From assembly GCF_001705665.1 (NCBI RefSeq), contig NZ_MDHA01000042.1, positions 62,001-126,000 on the forward strand: a stretch of 64,000 nucleotides of DNA, written 5' to 3'. Under the pieces are notes generated by a model. That model was not told the DNA's origin, did not search any database, and was given only the letters and a program-made list of their open reading frames with translations. Positions 18,208-26,157 of this stretch are shown one piece after another. The DNA is from Thioclava sp. SK-1 (GTDB lineage: Bacteria > Pseudomonadota > Alphaproteobacteria > Rhodobacterales > Rhodobacteraceae). Position 1 is the stretch's first letter. Each line of letters starts with the position of its first letter. Position numbers and translations under genes: made by a program.

Positions 18208-19940
18208 ACTGCGCCTGCCTTTCCGCGTGCCGCAGCCACCACATTCGCAGGTTGGCGCAGTCGTTCCAGAACCTCATCTCGCGGACCAAAGGCGCGCGGT
18301 GCGCCGCTTTCGATCAGCAGCACTTTATTACATTCGGCCAAGGCGGACGGGCGGTGTGACATGACAAAAACCAGTTTTCCAACTTTGCGCGCGTTGCTGA
18401 TTGCGGTGTTTAGCGCACGCACACCGACATCATCCAGCGCGGCATTGGGTTCATCCAGTACCAAAACGACAGGATCGCCGAAGAATGCGCGGGCCAGGCC
18501 GATCCGCTGGCGTTGTCCGCCGGACAGTTCGCTTCCGCCATCGCTAAGCTGTGTGTCGTAGCCATTGGGCAGGCTAAGGATAAGATCATGTGCGGCGGCC
18601 AAACGTGCGGCGGCCACAGTGCTTTCGGGGTTAGCATCAGGTTGAAACCGCGCAATATTTTCAGCGACAGTGCCCGCGAATAGCATCACGTCTTGCGGCA
18701 GATATCCCATCAGTTTGCCCAGACGATCCGGGTCATATTGGTCAATCTTGGCACCGCCAAGACGGATTTCACCACGTGCAATGGGCCACAGGCCGACCAT
18801 CGCGCGGGCCAAAGTGGATTTCCCTGACGCCGAGGGGCCGATCACCGCAATCGCATCGCCGGGCAGTGCGGTGAATGTGGCCCTCTGCAGCGTTGGTGCC
18901 TTTGCCCCGGGCGGAACGACGATCACGTCTTGCAGCTCTAACTTCGGTTCGGGACGGGGCAGTTCCATCGGAGGGTCGGTCTCCGGTACCATCGACAGTA
19001 GCTCATTCAGCCGTGATTTTGCGATCCAGGCGCGTTGCAAAACGGCCCATTGCCCTACGGTTTGCTCTACAGGCGCCAGGGCGCGGCCCAACAGAATGGA
19101 TCCGGCGATCATTGCGCCAGCGGTCAGCTGTTCTTGTAGAACCAACCACGCGCCAAGGGCCAGCATGGCCGATTGAACCAGCATGCGGAATGCTTTTGTC
19201 CCTGTGGTGAATGCGCCGCCACGGTCAGATGCGGCCATTTGCGAACCAAGCGCGGAATCGCGGGCTGTTTTCCAACGCTCCGACAGTTCCTTTCGCATCC
19301 CCAAGCCACGCAAAGTGTCGATTTCGCGTCGCATGACCGCCCCACGCATATCTGCTTCGCCCGCGAATCGCTGTGAGTCCCCTTGGGTTTTGCGGGTGGC
19401 CATCTGGTTAAGGATGGCCAGGATTGCCACGATCAAAGCCGCGCCCACGGCAAACCATCCCATCCAGATATTGAACATAAATAGAATCGCCAAAAACAGC
19501 GGGGTCCAAGGTAGGTCCAGCACCGCGCCCAAGGAAGGCGACAAGAATGGCGCTTGCAGATGATTCAATGCGGCCAATGCTGCGGCTGGGCGTTTGCGTG
19601 CGTCGGGGTTTTCTGCCTCAATCAAGGATGCAGACAGCACCCGGCGATCCAGTCCTTGCTGCAACCGCGCGCCGATCCGTGCCAAAACCCTGCCGCGAAC
19701 ATGGTCTAAAATGCCCATCGTCAGGAATAAAAATACAACGATTCCAAATAGAACAAATAATGTGGAGCTGGATCCGCTTCCCAATACCCGATCATAGACC
19801 TGAAGCATGAACAGCGGTCCCGTCAACATTAATAGATTAATCGCAGCAGAGAATAAGGCGACAGCTGCGAGCGCCCCGCCGGATCTGCCCAATGCTTTGC
19901 GAAGTTCTTTTGCGCCTGCATTTTTGCCTTTTTGCGCCAT
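18204..19940 (-). CDS. Type I secretion ABC ATPase/permease (PrtD family)
   Basis: About 578 residues from ATG 19940; ATG 19961 is possible. TM helices span roughly 20-290, with the PrtD-like LMLTGPLFMLQVYDRVLGSGS. NBD features are Walker A GPSASGKST, LPQDVMLFAGTVAENIAR, signature ELSGGQRQRIGLARA and Walker B VLVLDEPNAALD. The family exports proteases, lipases or RTX proteins with a C-terminal signal. It has no N-terminal C39 peptidase domain. It forms a two-gene operon with the HlyD-type protein; its cargo is not encoded here. Confidence 0.92.
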   Translation of the reverse strand: MAQKGKNAGAKELRKALGRSGGALAAVALFSAAINLLMLTGPLFMLQVYDRVLGSGSSSTLFVLFGIVVFLFLTMGILDHVRGRVLARIGARLQQGLDRRVLSASLIEAENPDARKRPAAALAALNHLQAPFLSPSLGAVLDLPWTPLFLAILFMFNIWMGWFAVGAALIVAILAILNQMATRKTQGDSQRFAGEADMRGAVMRREIDTLRGLGMRKELSERWKTARDSALGSQMAASDRGGAFTTGTKAFRMLVQSAMLALGAWLVLQEQLTAGAMIAGSILLGRALAPVEQTVGQWAVLQRAWIAKSRLNELLSMVPETDPPMELPRPEPKLELQDVIVVPPGAKAPTLQRATFTALPGDAIAVIGPSASGKSTLARAMVGLWPIARGEIRLGGAKIDQYDPDRLGKLMGYLPQDVMLFAGTVAENIARFQPDANPESTVAAARLAAAHDLILSLPNGYDTQLSDGGSELSGGQRQRIGLARAFFGDPVVLVLDEPNAALDDVGVRALNTAISNARKVGKLVFVMSHRPSALAECNKVLLIESGAPRAFGPRDEVLERLRQPANVVAAARGKAGAV

Positions 19941-19961
19941 TTCTATGCTCTCTCTATTCAA

Positions 19962-20243
19962 TTCAGACGGGCTGGACCGTTTCCATGCGTCCTATCAAGG
20001 CAGCACGGCTGAAATATGACGATCAAAATGCGCCCTAGCCGGACGATGGGGTGATGGGCTGTGCGCAAAGCGGAACACGTTAAATTGAACCGCCGTGCGC
20101 CCTTACGTGCACAGCTGGGTGAGGGAACCAAGTGTTCACAAAGATTATCACAGGCGCGCGTTTCGGCAACCGGTGCAAGCTGCCGTTTTACTGCGCATTG
20201 TCTTCGCTTTGGTAAGGATTTCTACATTTCACGGGTTAGTTGG
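19962..20243. other. Intergenic region between T1SS and TonB operons
   Basis: About 280 bp without a convincing gene. It should contain the leftward promoter of the PrtD gene. A 70-codon + strand opening at 20061 has no ribosome site and low protein-like character. Confidence 0.5.
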
Positions 20244-20284
20244 TTGACAAAAATACTCAACTTATATTGTTGATAGAAATACTC
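20244..20284 (+). promoter_or_regulatory. Promoter/operator region of exbB operon
   Basis: TTGACA (20244-20249) and TATTGT (20265-20270) are a candidate -35/-10 with 15-bp spacing. Superimposed is TCAAC-N7-GTTGA (20257-20273), a perfect inverted repeat, and the direct repeat AAATACTC (20251-20258 and 20277-20284). TonB systems are commonly iron-regulated, so an iron regulator site is plausible, but the motif does not match the classical Fur or Irr consensus that I know. Confidence 0.4.
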
Positions 20285-20303
20285 TGAAAAAACGGAGCCA
20301 ATT

Positions 20304-21005
20304 ATGGAACCCGAAGTATTGCCCGAAAATGCCGCCGCAGGCCTGCAAAAAATGCAGGAATTCTTAATTATGGGCGGGCCCGCGATTTGGGCAATTGCTG
20401 CCCTGTCCGTGATAACCCTTACCCTTATCCTTTGGAAAATCTGGCGATTGCTCCGGTTTGGGGCGTGGTCGGGCGGCCAAAGCAGTCAGCGCGCGGTGGA
20501 TCAATGGCAGGCCGGTGACCGAAAGGCCGCGATGACGGCGCTTAAACGGCGCCGCAGCCTGCGTGCCCGTTTGGCGCTGGCCGCGATGGAAGCCTGCGCC
20601 AATCCGACCCTAACTGAAGCAGACGCGAAAGATGAAACGGGCCGAACGGCGCGGGCGCTTTTGACAAAGGCACGCGGCGGTTTGCGTGGGCTGGAACTGG
20701 CCGCGACCATTGGTCCGCTGGTGGGTCTGTTGGGAACAGTGACGGGTATGATCTCGGCGTTCCAGGCGCTGCAGGAGGCAGGCGCACGCGCAGACCCATC
20801 TGTGTTGGCAGGTGGTATTTGGGAAGCGTTGTTGACCACCGCAGCAGGCATGGCGGTTGCGATCCCTGCACAGATAGCGCTGACATGGTTTGAATCGGTG
20901 GTCGATACGCTGCGCCACGATATGGAGGATATGGCGACGCGCATCTTTGTGGCCAATGACAGTGCGAAAGACCATCCTGCCCAAACGCTGGCCGCTGCGG
21001 AGTAA
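20304..21005 (+). CDS. exbB: ExbB/TolQ/MotA-family proton channel
   Basis: 233 residues. The N-terminal TM (about 22-45, MGGPAIWAIAALSVITLTLILW) and two further TMs are separated by a cytoplasmic stretch, with the family core GLRGLELAATIGPLVGLLGTVTGMISAF and GGIWEALLTTAAGMAVAIPAQIALTWF. ExbB pentamers use the proton gradient with ExbD to energise TonB. It is followed by two exbD genes and tonB with 3-, 7- and 1-bp gaps. Confidence 0.92.
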   Translation: MEPEVLPENAAAGLQKMQEFLIMGGPAIWAIAALSVITLTLILWKIWRLLRFGAWSGGQSSQRAVDQWQAGDRKAAMTALKRRRSLRARLALAAMEACANPTLTEADAKDETGRTARALLTKARGGLRGLELAATIGPLVGLLGTVTGMISAFQALQEAGARADPSVLAGGIWEALLTTAAGMAVAIPAQIALTWFESVVDTLRHDMEDMATRIFVANDSAKDHPAQTLAAAE

Positions 21006-21008
21006 CTG

Positions 21009-21389
21009 ATGTTCGATTTCGCACCGGACCGCGTTCGCAAGGGGCCAGACCTGACCCCGATGATCGATGTGGTCTTTTTGCTGCTGGTGTTTTTCATGCT
21101 GGCGTCGCGGTTTTCGACCGATGTGGTGATGCCGCTTGCGGCGTCGACGGGGCAGGCAGGCGAGTGGACAGGCCCGCCACGTTTGATTGACGTGGATCCG
21201 GGCGGTGTTTTGCGCCTGAATGGCGGCGAAGTCACGATGGATATGTTGCTGAGCGAATTATCACGCATGACCGAGGCACCGACGGATGCAATCATCCTGC
21301 GGGCCAAAGAAGCCCCGTTGCAAGACCTTGTGTCGGTGATGAATGACCTTGGCGCCGCCGGGTATTCACGCCTTATTTTGGTAGAATAG
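21009..21389 (+). CDS. exbD: ExbD, canonical copy
   Basis: 126 residues, with a single TM near the N terminus (DLTPMIDVVFLLLVFFMLAS). Asp20 is the conserved transmembrane acid that carries protons in ExbD/TolR. A periplasmic domain follows (about 45-126), ending VMNDLGAAGYSRLILVE. It acts with ExbB. Its tandem paralogue downstream lacks this Asp. Confidence 0.92.
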   Translation: MFDFAPDRVRKGPDLTPMIDVVFLLLVFFMLASRFSTDVVMPLAASTGQAGEWTGPPRLIDVDPGGVLRLNGGEVTMDMLLSELSRMTEAPTDAIILRAKEAPLQDLVSVMNDLGAAGYSRLILVE

Positions 21390-21396
21390 GCCCGAT

Positions 21397-21825
21397 ATGC
21401 AGTTTTCTTCGCCACCGCGCAAAGCCAATTCCGCGTCGCTTTTGCCGATGATCAACGTGGTGTTCTTGTTGTTGATCTTCTTTTTGATCTCGGCACAGAT
21501 TTCGCCGCCAGAACCTTTCCCGACAGAGCCACCTGAATCACAGGCCGAAACGGAGGCCGATGGAACGTTTACCATTTTTCTATCGGCAGAAGGCGCTTTT
21601 GGCTTCCGCGATATTACGGCTCAGGAACCAGAGGATGTGATCGCCGCGCTGGAGGCTGCCAAGGCGGAGTATTGTCTGACAGAGGAGTGTGAGGCCGAGC
21701 CGCCGAAACTGTTGTTGCGTGCTGATAAGGCCGTGCCAGCTGCGCGTTTGGCGGCGGTGTTGCCGAAGTTGGGTGCGGCAGGTTTTGCCAAGGTTGATCT
21801 TGTGACCGCGATGGGAGGACACTGA
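21397..21825 (+). CDS. ExbD-like protein lacking the transmembrane Asp
   Basis: 142 residues, aligned residue for residue with the first ExbD over the TM: SLLPMINVVFLLLIFFLISA. Position 20 is Asn (codon AAC) where the canonical copy has Asp20. The periplasmic domain is longer, with an acidic insert near residues 45-55 and two Cys (YCLTEEC). Without the acidic residue it should not translocate protons by itself. An ExbD heterodimer with the canonical copy is one possibility. The frame is intact and the operon spacing tight, so it is not a decayed gene. Confidence 0.85.
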   Translation: MQFSSPPRKANSASLLPMINVVFLLLIFFLISAQISPPEPFPTEPPESQAETEADGTFTIFLSAEGAFGFRDITAQEPEDVIAALEAAKAEYCLTEECEAEPPKLLLRADKAVPAARLAAVLPKLGAAGFAKVDLVTAMGGH

Positions 21826-21826
21826 C

Positions 21827-22708
21827 ATGCGCATTGCAAGAACTGCAGAAGTTATGGTGTTTGCCACGCTGGCCGTCGGGGTGCATGTGGCCTTTTTCAT
21901 TGCGGCGCCACAGGAGGCGGGCGCGATTTCGGCGGGGTCGGCGGGGGAGTCTCTTGCGTCGATCGAGGCCGCAGATCAGAGCGTTGCCGAGATGGTTGAA
22001 GATTGGGAACAGGTTGATGTGCCCGAACCTCAGATTGCCCTACCAACCCAACCACCAAAATTTGAAATGCCGGAAATCGCCCTACCGCAGATGGAGGCAC
22101 AGCCGCCCGGCCCGCCCAAAATGGCCGCGATGGACAGCCCGGTCGCGCCGACACCGCCCGATGTCTTACCAGAGGTGAAACCCGAAATCGCTGAGGCACC
22201 GCCCGAAACGACGGCACCGACGCAATCGCCCCGGCCCAAGGAACGCCCGGCGCGACAGGAAAAGCCCAAGCCGAAGAAACAACCAGAAAAGGCCAAACCG
22301 GCCAAGAAGGCGGCACCCGCCTCGAATGGTGCGCAGGCACAGCGCGCTGCAGGAACAGGCAATAAGGGTGCGAAGGGCAATAATGGCAGTGCGCGCGCCG
22401 CAACCATGTCCAAGGCGCAGGTCGAGAGCCTGCGTGGCAAATGGGGCGCGCAGATCCGGTCCCGGATTGAGCGTCGCAAGCGCTATCCAAGCGCAGCAGG
22501 CCGCGCCGCGGGCCGTGCGATTGTGCAGCTGACGGTGACACGGGGCGGGCAATTGGCTGGTGTGCGTCTGGCGCGATCCTCTGGGAATGGTGCGATTGAT
22601 CAGGCAGCATTACGGGCCGTGCAAAGCGCGGGCCGTTTTCCCGCCGCCCCCAAAGGGTTGAATGACGCGCGCTATACATTTTCATTGCCGATGAGCTTTA
22701 AACGATAA
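21827..22708 (+). CDS. tonB: TonB-family energy transducer
   Basis: 293 residues: N-terminal TM anchor (about 8-28), a Pro/Glu-rich then Lys/Pro-rich periplasmic linker (about 60-165, ERPARQEKPKPKKQPEKAKP), and a C-terminal TonB domain from about 195 (WGAQIRSRIERRKRYPSAA, then AIVQLTVTRGGQLAGVRLARSSGN...IDQAALRAVQSAGRFP). TonB couples ExbBD to outer-membrane siderophore, heme or glycan receptors. No TonB-dependent receptor is in the window. Confidence 0.93.
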   Translation: MRIARTAEVMVFATLAVGVHVAFFIAAPQEAGAISAGSAGESLASIEAADQSVAEMVEDWEQVDVPEPQIALPTQPPKFEMPEIALPQMEAQPPGPPKMAAMDSPVAPTPPDVLPEVKPEIAEAPPETTAPTQSPRPKERPARQEKPKPKKQPEKAKPAKKAAPASNGAQAQRAAGTGNKGAKGNNGSARAATMSKAQVESLRGKWGAQIRSRIERRKRYPSAAGRAAGRAIVQLTVTRGGQLAGVRLARSSGNGAIDQAALRAVQSAGRFPAAPKGLNDARYTFSLPMSFKR

Positions 22709-22714
22709 GCGAAG

Positions 22715-22750
22715 GGGCGGGTGCGATCACCAGGAGAATCGCGACCGCCC
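22715..22750. terminator. Hairpin between tonB and nrsF
   Basis: GGGCGG (22715-22720) pairs with CCGCCC (22745-22750), with inner GCGAT/ATCGC pairs. It overlaps the 3' end of the convergent nrsF frame and could serve both directions; there is no U-run. Confidence 0.4.
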
Positions 22751-23347
22751 GATGCCCCATGACAGTGCGGTCGATACGCCGATGGCGATCCCGTACCAGA
22801 TCACGAAAAACAGCGGATTGTCTTGTGTGCAATACAGGGAATATCCGCTGGCTGCGAGCGAGGATGCCGCCAGCCCGGATAGCGCGGCAGAGGCGCCGGG
22901 GCGTGTGCTTGCACCTTGGCTGAAGACATGCACCGCGACAACAATTGGCAATGCGGCCAAGACGATAATCAGTCCGACACATTCACTAATGTAAAATGGC
23001 GTCCATTGGGCCGATCCCGATGCCGGTGCCACCCCATACACGATCAACCCGATCCCCACGAGGAGTGGCAATATCAGCGGCCAAAGCGGCAGGCGTGCAC
23101 CGGGCCGTGTAAACCGTATCACTGCAAACAACGACCATCCCGCGCAAAACAGTGGCAAGGCTGTTTTTAGCGCGACAACGGGTTGCGCCAGCATCTGCAA
23201 CAGCCCGGGGCGCAGGCCCATAATCCCCCAAAACCCAAGCAGCGGCAGCAGGGCCGCCAACACCAATACCGCGCCATAGCGGCCCGGCCGCATCGGGCGC
23301 GCAGCAGGCTGTTGCGACAGTTGTGCAATCAGGTCCTGTGTCATCAT
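22727..23347 (-). CDS. nrsF: NrsF-type (DUF1109) membrane anti-sigma factor
   Basis: 206 residues with six hydrophobic segments, a short charged N terminus (MMTQDLIAQLSQQPAARPM), and two Cys in the region SGYSLYCTQDNPLFF. Layout matches DUF1109/NrsF, the inner-membrane inhibitor of SigF in Caulobacter, where conserved Cys residues take part in redox/heavy-metal sensing. Its start overlaps the sigma-factor stop (ATGATGA), so the pair is co-translated. Confidence 0.82.
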   Translation of the reverse strand: MMTQDLIAQLSQQPAARPMRPGRYGAVLVLAALLPLLGFWGIMGLRPGLLQMLAQPVVALKTALPLFCAGWSLFAVIRFTRPGARLPLWPLILPLLVGIGLIVYGVAPASGSAQWTPFYISECVGLIIVLAALPIVVAVHVFSQGASTRPGASAALSGLAASSLAASGYSLYCTQDNPLFFVIWYGIAIGVSTALSWGIGRSRFSW

Positions 23348-23898
23348 CGGTCCATCCTCCTGCCAAGCTCTTCAAGCTTTTTCAACGTGCGATGCAGCCG
23401 CACCCGAAGGGTTCCTTCGGCAATTCCCATCCGCAGCGCTACCTCGCCCGGGTCTTCTTCGCGCAGTTTGATCGCGCGGATCATTTCCGCCGAAACAGGG
23501 TCTATATCGGCTAGAATCACGTCTAAATCCTGTGCAGCCTCGCGGCCCCGTGCCTGTGACAGCTGCGCTTCATCTGGTAAACTCTCTGACCAATCTGCGA
23601 TATCCTCGGTCGTCAGATTGCGTTTGCGGAACCCGTCGATCACCTTGTGGCGCGCGATGGCATAGATCCACGGCCGCAAAGGCCGGTCACGATCCCATGT
23701 CGCGCGCTTAGTATGTATCGCGATCAGCACCTCTTGTACCAAATCCTCTTGGTCATCGGGGCGGATATCGCGGGCGCGCGCCCGGATAATCCCGCGCAGC
23801 ACCGGGACAAGCGCATCCAGCAGCCGGGCATAGGCCTGCCCGTCCCCATCAAGCGCCGCGTGCATCCACCCGGCCCAAAGGCATTCCGTCTGTGTCAT
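23344..23898 (-). CDS. ECF sigma factor, SigF-like
   Basis: 184 residues: sigma2 region (about 20-90, QEDLVQEVLIAIHTKRATWDRDRPLRPWIYAIARHKVIDGFRK) and sigma4 helix-turn-helix (about 125-175, EMIRAIKLREEDPGEVALRMGIAEGTLRVRLHRTLKKL). Coupling to an NrsF-like membrane protein places it in the group of Caulobacter SigF. A promoter of the expected SigF type precedes it, suggesting autoregulation. Target genes may include the adjacent divergent DUF898 gene. Confidence 0.88.
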   Translation of the reverse strand: MTQTECLWAGWMHAALDGDGQAYARLLDALVPVLRGIIRARARDIRPDDQEDLVQEVLIAIHTKRATWDRDRPLRPWIYAIARHKVIDGFRKRNLTTEDIADWSESLPDEAQLSQARGREAAQDLDVILADIDPVSAEMIRAIKLREEDPGEVALRMGIAEGTLRVRLHRTLKKLEELGRRMDR

Positions 23899-23909
23899 CT
23901 GTCCTGCAC

Positions 23910-23935
23910 TACGCGCTTTATCGTCCTTCCGTTAC
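23910..23935 (-). promoter_or_regulatory. Candidate SigF-type promoter
   Basis: On the minus strand GTAACG (23935-23930) is followed after exactly 16 nt by CGTA (23913-23910). The Caulobacter SigF consensus is GTAACC-N16-CGAA, so 8 of 10 positions agree. It lies 12 bp ahead of the sigma gene ATG, implying a short leader. Confidence 0.55.
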
Positions 23936-24103
23936 AGCCTGATCGTAAAGATCTGGCTTTTGCCACATTTTTGTCCGGCTTTGCGCCATTCAAATGGCGA
24001 AATCTGCGACCTAAATCGCCTTGACCTAAGCGTAATAACGCATCAAAGATCGCCCGAAGTTCTAGATAAAAGCCAATTAAAACAAAAATTTATGGATCGT
24101 AAT

Positions 24104-25132
24104 ATGACACCGTTACCGCAAAGAGTGAACTTTTCCGGCAGTGCACGCACATTCTTTGGTATTTGGATTGTGAATGTTCTTTTGTCCGCGCTAACCCTCG
24201 GGATTTACTCGGCCTGGGCGAAGGTGCGAACCCGGCAATATTTTTACCAAAATACCACCGTAGGGGATCGCCGTTTTGATTATCATGCCACGGGTGGACA
24301 AATTTTCAAAGGCCGTTTGATTGTCGTTTTGGGCCTGATCTTGCTGCAAATCCCGCTTATCAACATCGTGCTTCTTTTGGCGTTGATTGTGATGGTGCCT
24401 TGGCTATTGAACCGTTCCATTGCGTTCAATGCGCGCATGACCAGCTTTTCTGGTGTGCGGTTTGGGTTTTCAGGCACCTATTGGGGGGCGTTTAAATCCT
24501 ATCTTCTTTATCCGATTTTGTCGGTATTCACTGCTTATACGACGTTGCCGATCGTGATCCGGGCGCAGCACCGGTATTATGTGAACGGGCATCGTCTGGG
24601 GCAGGCGGGTTTTGCGTTTAACAGCCCGCTGAAACCCTTTTATACCGCTTTTGGTATCGCGATTGGCTGGGCCGTTTTCGCGGTACTGGTGCTGGGCGCG
24701 ATTGGCTTTGTGACGGGAGCGTTGGCGCCGTTGTTTGATCCTTACGGCATGCAGCCGATGTTCGTCCCAGTTGCGTTCCTGTGGGTGGCATTCATTGTCG
24801 CGTTTTTGCCCGCTGGGTTTATTTATTCGGCGCTGATCCGCAATCAGGTTTATGCATCGACCCAGTTGGATGGGGCACATCAGTTTCGCTCTACCGTGCG
24901 GCCTTTTGTGTTGATGACGCTGGCAGTCAGCAATGCGCTGGCGATTATCTGCAGTCTGGGATTTGCGACGCCTTGGGCGCATATCCGTATGGCGCGTTAT
25001 CTGGCGGATAACACCATTATTCTGGCAGCAGGCACTATGGATGAGTTCGTGGACACGCAAGAGGGGGCAGGCTCTGCCATTGGCGACGCCTATACCGATA
25101 TTGAGGGTATCGACCTTGGCGTTGCGATATAA
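24104..25132 (+). CDS. DUF898 (YjgN-family) membrane protein
   Basis: 342 residues from ATG 24104, with GGA 6 nt upstream; ATG 24092 is an alternative. Repeated TM-pair modules have the family motif LTLGIYSAWAKVRTRQYFYQNT near residues 25-50 and a second copy near the C terminus (SLGFATPWAHIRMARYLADNT). DUF898 proteins have unknown function. Its 3' end overlaps the start of the M48 protease, and the pairing suggests joint function in the membrane. A weak GTAATA-N17-CGAA lies upstream (24032-24058). Confidence 0.8.
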   Translation: MTPLPQRVNFSGSARTFFGIWIVNVLLSALTLGIYSAWAKVRTRQYFYQNTTVGDRRFDYHATGGQIFKGRLIVVLGLILLQIPLINIVLLLALIVMVPWLLNRSIAFNARMTSFSGVRFGFSGTYWGAFKSYLLYPILSVFTAYTTLPIVIRAQHRYYVNGHRLGQAGFAFNSPLKPFYTAFGIAIGWAVFAVLVLGAIGFVTGALAPLFDPYGMQPMFVPVAFLWVAFIVAFLPAGFIYSALIRNQVYASTQLDGAHQFRSTVRPFVLMTLAVSNALAIICSLGFATPWAHIRMARYLADNTIILAAGTMDEFVDTQEGAGSAIGDAYTDIEGIDLGVAI

Positions 25133-26144
25133 GTTGAAACATCGGGTGGCTGGGCATGCGTTCGGCCCCCTGTCTTCGCGCCGGCAAAAGGCCATTCTTT
25201 TCTGGCAAGAGGGGCAGATACAGCTGGAGGACGTCGACGGGGCGATCCTAAGCACGGCACCGGTGACGCAGCGGCGCCATATATCGGGTGGGCCGGTGTT
25301 GCTGGAATTTGCCGATGGTTGGCGGTTTGAGGGCGCAACGTCAGAGTCAGACTTCCCCGGTGTTGATCGCGGGCGGCATCTGCGGCGCGCGGAACAGCTT
25401 CACCCGCGGCTTATCATCCTTGCGATTGCAGCTGTGTGTATTGGCTTTGGGGTGTGGAAATATGGCACCCGGATGATAACCGAGCTGGCGTTATGGGCGA
25501 CACCCGATGCCATGGTGGCGGTGATTGATCGCAGCAATATGGCGCTGATTGACACGACGCTGGCCGATCCGTCGCAGCTGCCCGAAACCCGTCAAGCCGA
25601 GCTGCAAGAGATCTTTGCAAAGGTTGCCGCGCAGATACCAAAAGTCAGCTGGGCCACATATCATCTGGAATTTCGCGACATCGACGGCATGGGGCCAAAT
25701 GCCTTTGCCCTGCCCGGCGGAACGGTTGTAATTACAGATGAATTTGCTGATCTTATCGCGCAGCCCGATATCATTGCCGGGGTGATGGGGCATGAACTGG
25801 CGCATGTGACCCAACGCCACGCGCTGCGCCAGATGTATCAGTCTTTCTCCAGCTACATGTTGATCACGGCGATTATGGGGGATATTGGCCCGTTTCTTGA
25901 GGATCTTCTGCTGGAAGGGAACGCGCTGATGGCCTTGTCGTTTTCGCGCACACATGAGGCAGAAGCAGATCATATCGGACAAAACAGCGCCTATGCGGCG
26001 GGCTATGATCCCACCGCTTTGGCTGAGTTTTTCACGATCTTAAAACAGCAATATCCCAGCGCTACACCGGAATGGCTGTCCAGCCATCCCGCGCATGACA
26101 GACGGATCGATAGTTTGCGTGATTTCGAGCCTGACACACCATAA
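25116..26144 (+). CDS. M48-family membrane metallopeptidase
   Basis: About 342 residues from TTG 25116, chosen because GAGGG lies 8 nt upstream and the reading frame before it is inside DUF898; other non-ATG starts nearby are possible. An N-terminal domain (about 1-85) is followed by one TM (about 95-113), then the M48 catalytic core: zinc motif HELAH (GVMGHELAHVTQRHALRQM) and downstream HEAEADHIG. C-terminal SSHPAHDRRIDSL is typical. Overlap with the DUF898 frame (17 bp) suggests translational coupling. Confidence 0.85.
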   Translation: MALRYKLKHRVAGHAFGPLSSRRQKAILFWQEGQIQLEDVDGAILSTAPVTQRRHISGGPVLLEFADGWRFEGATSESDFPGVDRGRHLRRAEQLHPRLIILAIAAVCIGFGVWKYGTRMITELALWATPDAMVAVIDRSNMALIDTTLADPSQLPETRQAELQEIFAKVAAQIPKVSWATYHLEFRDIDGMGPNAFALPGGTVVITDEFADLIAQPDIIAGVMGHELAHVTQRHALRQMYQSFSSYMLITAIMGDIGPFLEDLLLEGNALMALSFSRTHEAEADHIGQNSAYAAGYDPTALAEFFTILKQQYPSATPEWLSSHPAHDRRIDSLRDFEPDTP

Positions 26145-26157
26145 TTATGGCGGTCGT

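Noticed and set aside
17680-18561. 293-codon plus-strand frame opposite HlyD/PrtD genes
   Set aside because: Spans two real overlapping genes on the other strand and has no recognisable motif.
20501-21415. 304-codon minus-strand frame opposite exbB/exbD
   Set aside because: Shadow frame of high-GC coding sequence with Ser/Ala/Arg-rich low-complexity content; exbB and exbD on the + strand are certain.
21897-22685. 262-codon minus-strand frame opposite tonB
   Set aside because: Produced by the Pro/Lys-rich repeat of tonB; no domain pattern and no ribosome site.
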